A DNA stretch of 10,177 bases from the NCBI GenBank assembly GCA_913031555.1, contig CAJWDO010000040.1:1-10177 (forward strand). The letters run 5' to 3'. Positions 6,722-10,177 of this stretch are shown here, piece by piece. Under the pieces are notes generated by a model. It ran no database searches. It was not told where the DNA came from and saw only the letters and a list, made by a program, of their open reading frames with translations. Source of the DNA: an uncultured Alphaproteobacteria bacterium. Lineage in GTDB: Bacteria; Pseudomonadota; Alphaproteobacteria; Puniceispirillales; Puniceispirillaceae. Position 1 is the stretch's first letter. Every line of letters starts with the position of its first letter. The position numbers and the translations under genes are program-made.

Positions 6722-8044
6722 ATGTCTGATCTTGACTCTATCCACCCTGCCACTCTGGCGCTTCATGCTGGCTATCGTGCCGATCCGACGACCAACGCGG
6801 TCTCGGTGCCGATCTACCAGACGACCTCCTACCAGTTCGACTCTGCCGAACATGCGGGGAACCTATTCAGCCTGTCCGAGCTTGGCAACATCTACACCCG
6901 GATCATGAATCCGACGACGGATGTGCTGGAACGTCGACTGGCGGCGATCGAGGGCGGCGCGGCGGCGCTTGCCGTGGCCTCCGGCCAGACGGCCTCGGCC
7001 TATGCCGTGCAGAACCTCGCCGTCGCCGGCGACAATATCGTCAGTTCAACCGATCTTTATGGTGGTACCTGGAGCCTGTTCCGGAACACGCTTCGCCAGC
7101 AGGGGATCGAGGTGCGATTTGTCGACCCGTCACGACCGGAGAACTTCGCCGAGGCAAGTGACGATCGCACCCGGGCCTACTATGCCGAGACATTGCCGAA
7201 CCCCAAGCTTGAGGTGTTTCCGATTGGCGAGGTGGCCGAAATCGGGCGCGCCCGCGGCATCCCGCTGATTGTCGACAATACCGCGGCGCCGTTGCTGACC
7301 CGGCCGTTCGATCATGGGGCGGCCGTGATCGTGCATTCGCTGACGAAATATATCGGTGGGCATGGCACCTCGGTCGGCGGTGTCATCATTGATGGTGGCA
7401 ATTTCGACTGGGCGGCCCACCCGGACCAGCAACCGGCGCTGAACACGCCCGACCCGTCCTATCACGGGGCGGTCTGGGCCGAGGCGGCGGCACCGCTTGG
7501 GCCGATTGCCTTTGTCCTTAAGGCGCGGGTGACATTGCTTCGTGATCTTGGCGGGGCGCTCAGCCCGGCCAACGCATTTCAGTTGATTCAGGGGTTGGAA
7601 ACCTTGCCGTTGCGGATCAGGGAGCATGTGGCAAATGCCTCCAGGGTCGCCAATTTCCTGGACAATCATCCGGCTGTGGCGCGGGTCAATTATCCGCAAT
7701 TGCAGACCGGTGCCGCGGCGCGGCGGGCGCATGCCTACCTTCGAGGCGGCTATGGCGGTCTGGTCGGGTTCGAGTTGAAGGATGGCGACAGGGCCGGCCG
7801 CGCATTCATCGACTCGCTGAAACTCTTCTACCACGTGGCGAATATAGGGGATGCGCGCTCTCTTGCCATCCATCCGGCGTCAACAACGCATTCGCAGCTG
7901 ACAGAGGCGGAGCAGCGCGATACCGGTGTCACACCGGGCTATGTAAGGCTCTCGGTGGGGATCGAACATATCGATGACATCCTGGCCGACCTGACCCAGG
8001 CACTCGATGCGGCCACCGATGATGTGAAGCAGGCGGCCGAATAG
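6722..8044 (+). CDS. metY: O-acetylhomoserine aminocarboxypropyltransferase (sulfhydrylase)
   Basis: This cytoplasmic PLP enzyme of the Cys/Met metabolism family joins O-acetylhomoserine and sulfide to homocysteine, the direct sulfhydrylation route to methionine. The 440-residue product fits MetY (about 430) better than MetZ or MetB (380-400). It shows TLALHAGY and PIYQTTSYQF at the start, TRIMNPTTDVLERRLAAIEGG, the cofactor-binding SGQTAS, and the PLP lysine Lys209 in VHSLTKYIGGHGTSVGG. The C-terminal part has GDARSLAIHPASTTH and VRLSVGIEHIDDIL. ATG at 6722 was chosen: AGAGGAG precedes it by 7 nt and MSDLDSIHPATLALHAG is a normal N-terminus. A GTG 45 nt upstream lacks this. The gene is monocistronic, between a SAM-II leader and a strong terminator. 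Use of O-succinylhomoserine cannot be excluded. Confidence 0.95.
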   Translation: MSDLDSIHPATLALHAGYRADPTTNAVSVPIYQTTSYQFDSAEHAGNLFSLSELGNIYTRIMNPTTDVLERRLAAIEGGAAALAVASGQTASAYAVQNLAVAGDNIVSSTDLYGGTWSLFRNTLRQQGIEVRFVDPSRPENFAEASDDRTRAYYAETLPNPKLEVFPIGEVAEIGRARGIPLIVDNTAAPLLTRPFDHGAAVIVHSLTKYIGGHGTSVGGVIIDGGNFDWAAHPDQQPALNTPDPSYHGAVWAEAAAPLGPIAFVLKARVTLLRDLGGALSPANAFQLIQGLETLPLRIREHVANASRVANFLDNHPAVARVNYPQLQTGAAARRAHAYLRGGYGGLVGFELKDGDRAGRAFIDSLKLFYHVANIGDARSLAIHPASTTHSQLTEAEQRDTGVTPGYVRLSVGIEHIDDILADLTQALDAATDDVKQAAE

Positions 8045-8061
8045 GGTCGGTCTGCAGGTAC

Positions 8062-8086
8062 GCCTGACAAATCAGCCTGACAAATC
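8062..8086. repeat. Tandem 12-bp repeat after metY
   Basis: GCCTGACAAATC occurs at 8062-8073 and again at 8075-8086 with one A between, which amounts to a 13-bp tandem duplication. It lies in the 3' untranslated part of metY, before the terminator. It looks like a small replication slippage event. Confidence 0.7.
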
Positions 8087-8104
8087 CCCTGTCCTTCGGG
8101 GGTG

Positions 8105-8145
8105 GATGCCGCGGAGACAGCCTCCCCTCTGCGGCATCTCTTTTT
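8105..8145 (+). terminator. Intrinsic terminator of metY
   Basis: GATGCCGC (8105-8112) pairs perfectly with GCGGCATC (8131-8138). Inside, GGAG can pair with CTCC. The stem is followed by TCTTTTT ending at 8145. It starts 61 nt past the metY stop and separates metY from the next plus-strand gene. Confidence 0.88.
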
Positions 8146-8203
8146 AGGGCCAAATTGGGTCTTTGTTGCCGGGTGAAGGGCGCATCGCGGTCAGGAGAGA
8201 TAG

Positions 8204-8635
8204 ATGAGGTTCTTCTTTGAAATCTTTGCTCAGGATCTGGTGCTGTCTCGTGCCTTCTACGCCAATGCCATTGGTCTGACCGTGACGCATGAAAGCCCGG
8301 AATTCATCGATCTGGAAAATGGCGAGGTGAAACTCCATCTGGTGGCGCGCGATCATTTGCCGGCGGCGCAGCGAAAACGAGGCTGTGTTGGCATGCCGGC
8401 GGCCTGTGCGGTGCAGGTGTGTTTCGAGGTGCCGGATATCCTCGAGGCCTATGATCTGGCGCGGCATAGCGGTCATCCATTGACCGACCCGTTGCGTGAC
8501 CAGCCATGGGGACGAACCGATTTCCGGATGTTCGATCCGGATGGTGTCTATGTCAGGGTGACGGGCCAAAGGCCTGTACCAACAGGTCTGGTGCCAACAG
8601 GCCGGGGGGCAACAGGCCGGAACTCGACTGGCTAG
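8204..8635 (+). CDS. Small VOC-superfamily protein (glyoxalase/bleomycin-resistance fold)
   Basis: The 143-residue product has the vicinal oxygen chelate pattern of two beta-alpha-beta-beta-beta modules. Module 1 begins RFFFEIFAQDLVLSRAFYAN and reaches FIDLENGEVKLHLV; module 2 has CFEVPDILEAYDLARHSGHPL and ends FRMFDPDGVYVRV. By eye, the first and last metal-ligand positions of glyoxalase I are Phe4 and Arg rather than His and Glu, so it may bind a ligand without acting as a metal enzyme. Substrate is unknown. AGGAGAG four nt before the ATG supports the start. The last 20 or so residues are a repeat tail (PTGLV, PTGRG, ATGRN, STG) outside the fold. Its stop codon overlaps that of the convergent trpG. 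No clear promoter of its own is seen in the 58 nt after the metY terminator. Confidence 0.8.
   Translation: MRFFFEIFAQDLVLSRAFYANAIGLTVTHESPEFIDLENGEVKLHLVARDHLPAAQRKRGCVGMPAACAVQVCFEVPDILEAYDLARHSGHPLTDPLRDQPWGRTDFRMFDPDGVYVRVTGQRPVPTGLVPTGRGATGRNSTG
8579..8623 (+). repeat. Three 15-bp tandem repeats at the 3' end of the VOC gene
   Basis: Units at 8579-8593, 8594-8608 and 8609-8623 share the core CAACAGGYCKGG and encode the five-residue repeat (P/A)TGxx. The unit is a multiple of three, so copy number changes keep the frame. The repeat ends 9 nt before the shared stop region with trpG. Confidence 0.75.
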
Positions 8636-9303
8636 GGGTGCATCTGGCCGGGAAAGCGCTCATCAAGGCGAAGCACCTGCGATTCCAGTTCTACCAGATC
8701 ACTGCCGGAAGGGACCTGCCGGCCACATATGCGCAGGAAATTTGCCAGAATTCGGTATCCCGCCACCGAGGCAATGGATTCCGGATGGAACTGCACGCCA
8801 TGAAGCTGATGTATGGTATGGCTCAGCCCCATGATGGCGCCGGCTTCGGTGCGCGCGGTCACCGTCAATTCCGCCGGCAGATGATCCTCATCAACAATAA
8901 GCGAATGATAGCGCGTCACCGGGAAATCCTGCGGACAATCGGCAAAGATGTCGCTCGCCACTTCGTTGGCATGGCATCTTTTGACACGCGACAGCTTGCC
9001 GTGAACCGGTGGATCAACGCGCAGCACGCGGCCCCCGAATGCCACTGCCAGTGACTGGTGGCCAAGACAGACCCCAAGCACCGGCACCTTGCCGGTGGCG
9101 GCGCGGATCAGTTCGATCGATATGCCTGCATCCTCGGGCGTTCCCGGGCCAGGCGAGAGCACCAGTCCCTCCGGCGCACGCGCAAGGACCTCATCCGGCG
9201 TTGCGGCGTCATTGCGGATGATATCAACCTCGGCACCAAGATCGGACAGAAAATGCCACAGGTTCCAGGTGAAGCTGTCATAATTGTCGATGAGGATGAG
9301 CAT
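8632..9303 (-). CDS. trpG: Anthranilate synthase glutaminase subunit TrpG (possible PabA role)
   Basis: TrpG releases ammonia from glutamine and feeds it to TrpE for anthranilate synthesis. It is a class I glutamine amidotransferase: LIDNYDSFTWNL at 4-15, SPGPGTPEDAG at 50-60, nucleophile Cys79 in GVCLGHQ, and His173/Glu175 in FHPES complete the triad. The 223 residues exceed the usual 190-200 by a charged C-terminal tail. ATG 9303 gives the conserved start MLILIDNYDSF; GTG 9318 is in frame. Neither has a clear Shine-Dalgarno sequence. No trpE or pabB is adjacent, so the partner is elsewhere and the subunit may also serve aminodeoxychorismate synthase. It is 2.5 kb from trpD and converges with the VOC gene. 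Confidence 0.93.
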   Translation of the reverse strand: MLILIDNYDSFTWNLWHFLSDLGAEVDIIRNDAATPDEVLARAPEGLVLSPGPGTPEDAGISIELIRAATGKVPVLGVCLGHQSLAVAFGGRVLRVDPPVHGKLSRVKRCHANEVASDIFADCPQDFPVTRYHSLIVDEDHLPAELTVTARTEAGAIMGLSHTIHQLHGVQFHPESIASVAGYRILANFLRICGRQVPSGSDLVELESQVLRLDERFPGQMHP

Positions 9304-9356
9304 GGTCGTTGGTTGCACATGTGGATGAAGATGAGGTGAGGCTTAGCATACGGAAA

Positions 9357-9370
9357 CTTTGCGCGCAAAG
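9357..9370. repeat. 14-bp perfect palindrome CTTTGCGCGCAAAG
   Basis: It lies in the predicted untranslated leader of trpG, 54 nt before the start codon. It could be an operator or form a short hairpin in the leader. I do not recognise it as the site of a known regulator. Confidence 0.45.
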
Positions 9371-9401
9371 CCGAAGCCGGGCCGGATGTGGTTCAAATAA
9401 A

Positions 9402-9421
9402 TACGGTAAAATAATACCGTA
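9402..9421. promoter_or_regulatory. 20-bp inverted repeat TACGGTA-N6-TACCGTA, likely operator
   Basis: Two perfect 7-bp arms flank AAATAA within an AT-rich island (about 9393-9475) that contrasts with the GC-rich surroundings. It falls at the predicted start of the trpG transcript (promoter at 9427-9454), a usual place for a repressor site. It is about 55 bp upstream of the rplM -35. Size and symmetry suit a dimeric regulator, but I cannot name one. Confidence 0.45.
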
Positions 9422-9426
9422 AGTTT

Positions 9427-9454
9427 AAGATAATGTATTCATTCATTAAATCAA
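9427..9454 (-). promoter_or_regulatory. Possible trpG promoter
   Basis: On the minus strand TTGATT (9449-9454) and TATCTT (9427-9432) are 16 nt apart, giving a start near 9420 and a leader of about 117 nt. The region is AT-rich, so chance matches are easy and the call is tentative. Confidence 0.35.
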
Positions 9455-9475
9455 AATTTATCTCTCACAAAGCGT

Positions 9476-9504
9476 TTGACGGTGGGGCAATTAGTGCCTA
9501 TAAC
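9476..9504 (+). promoter_or_regulatory. Sigma70-type promoter of rplM-rpsI
   Basis: TTGACG (9476-9481) and TATAAC (9499-9504) are separated by 17 nt, close to consensus, as expected for ribosomal protein genes. Transcription would start near 9511, leaving a leader of about 56 nt. The leader contains a weak stem GCGT-N6-ACGC; a role in L13 autoregulation is possible but not shown. Confidence 0.8.
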
Positions 9505-9566
9505 CCGTCGCAGATCGCGGCGTGCAACGACGCGCTGTGACAAATCCAAAGATTCTGGAGACAAAC

Positions 9567-10034
9567 ATGCCCTTGCCAAGAACATATGTGGCAACGCCGA
9601 AGGACATCGAAAAGAACTGGTTCGTTGTCGACGCGGCGGATGTCGTTCTGGGCCGGCTTGCGTCGCTGATCGCCATGCGCGTCCGCGGCAAGCACAAGCC
9701 GAGCTACACGCCCAACATGGATTGTGGTGATCATATCATCGTGATCAATGCCGAGAAGGTGAAACTGACCGGCAACAAGCGCAACCTGAAGACCTATTAC
9801 TGGCATACCGGTTACCCGGGTGGCATTAAGTCGCGCACAGCCGACAAGATTCTCGATGGCCGGTTCCCGGAACGGGTGGTCGAAAAGGCTATTGAACGGA
9901 TGATCCCGCGTGGCCCGCTTGGTCGCGATGCGATGCGCAACCTGCATGTCTATGCTGGTGGCGCGCATCCGCATGAGGCGCAGCAGCCAGCGGCGCTGGA
10001 TATTGCCGGCATGAACCCGAAGAACAAGAGGTAG
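9567..10034 (+). CDS. rplM: 50S ribosomal protein L13
   Basis: L13 is an early-assembling large-subunit protein that binds 23S rRNA. The 155-residue product has the family length and motifs: WFVVDAADVVLGRLAS near the start, GDHIIVINAEKVKLTGNK, YYWHTGYPGG, and the signature VEKAIERMIPRGPLGR followed by LHVYAGGAHPHEAQQP. ATG 9567 has TGGAG six nt upstream; an earlier in-frame start 45 nt upstream lacks a ribosome-binding site and adds a non-homologous stretch. It is the first gene of the universal rplM-rpsI operon. Confidence 0.98.
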   Translation: MPLPRTYVATPKDIEKNWFVVDAADVVLGRLASLIAMRVRGKHKPSYTPNMDCGDHIIVINAEKVKLTGNKRNLKTYYWHTGYPGGIKSRTADKILDGRFPERVVEKAIERMIPRGPLGRDAMRNLHVYAGGAHPHEAQQPAALDIAGMNPKNKR

Positions 10035-10036
10035 TT

Positions 10037-10177
10037 ATGTCTGACGAAACCAAGATTGAAGAAACCGAAGCCCCGGCAGGCATGGCCGCTCTTGGCGCCC
10101 TGACTGAAGAAGGTGCCGCCGCCGAAGCCGTTGTGGCTGCACCGGTTGAGCCGAAAATTGACAATCTGGGCCGCTCA
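10037..10177 (+). CDS. rpsI: 30S ribosomal protein S9, 3' end outside window
   Basis: Only the first 47 codons are present, and no stop occurs before the window edge. The visible part is an acidic, alanine-rich extension (MSDETKIEETEAPAG and on) that leads into PKIDNLGRS. In alphaproteobacterial S9 such a segment precedes the conserved YATGKRK core. The gene starts 2 nt after the rplM stop, with AAGAGG five nt before the ATG, so it is translated from the same mRNA. S9 contacts the P-site tRNA through its C-terminus, which is not in the window. Identity rests on operon position and the short N-terminal match. Confidence 0.92.
   Translation, partial: MSDETKIEETEAPAGMAALGALTEEGAAAEAVVAAPVEPKIDNLGRS

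Noticed and set aside
6583..6729. 48-codon frame from ATG 6583 that overlaps the metY start, a possible upstream leader peptide
   Set aside because: No ribosome-binding site precedes it (it follows the T run of the terminator), its composition is like random GC-rich DNA, and it has no Met or Cys codon cluster.
7130..7873. Minus-strand open frame of 247 codons opposite metY
   Set aside because: Low-complexity Arg/Pro-rich product typical of antisense frames in GC-rich genes.
6131..9303. Mobile element carrying metY and the VOC gene
   Set aside because: No transposase, integrase, target duplication or terminal inverted repeats were seen at the edges; a plain rearrangement is enough.

Overview
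The window is housekeeping DNA from an alphaproteobacterium with a GC-rich chromosome. Four things point to the class. The block trpD-trpC-moaC-moeA-lexA next to a convergent comEC is a typical alphaproteobacterial neighbourhood. lexA is preceded by GTTC-N7-GTTC sites, the class-specific SOS box. A SAM-II riboswitch, an element mostly found in this class, lies before metY. The RpsI N-terminus is acidic and extended. Genus cannot be read from the sequence. I see no transposase, integrase, phage gene, CRISPR, tRNA or rRNA.

Left part (1-6250): a 5'-open comEC (DNA uptake channel) on the plus strand converges on lexA, and their 3' ends overlap by 37 nt. Upstream of lexA on the minus strand lies the tightly packed run trpD > trpC > moaC > moeA, which joins two tryptophan steps to two molybdenum cofactor steps. 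It has a good sigma70-type promoter at 6222-6250. lexA has its own 86-nt upstream region with three GTTC half-sites at 11-bp intervals and a 16-bp palindrome.

Middle (6251-8145): a divergent leader of about 300 nt reads into metY (O-acetylhomoserine sulfhydrylase). It holds, in order, a T-rich tract, a promoter, a SAM-II riboswitch, an intrinsic terminator and two further hairpins. An 8-nt copy of the terminator's inner 5' arm sits directly at the 3' edge of the riboswitch, which suggests how SAM could switch attenuation. metY ends at a strong terminator.

Right part (8146-10177): a small VOC-fold protein with a five-residue repeat tail runs into the end of trpG, and the two stop codons share one CTAG. 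trpG (anthranilate synthase glutaminase subunit) is thus parted from trpDC by metY and the VOC gene, and lies on its own behind an AT-rich, palindrome-bearing control region. The rplM-rpsI ribosomal protein operon diverges from trpG behind a near-consensus promoter and runs off the right edge.

No clearly novel multi-gene system is visible. The best candidates for a second look are regulatory: the SAM-II/terminator leader of metY, the triple SOS half-site of lexA, and the palindrome at the trpG promoter. The split trp locus is also of interest.
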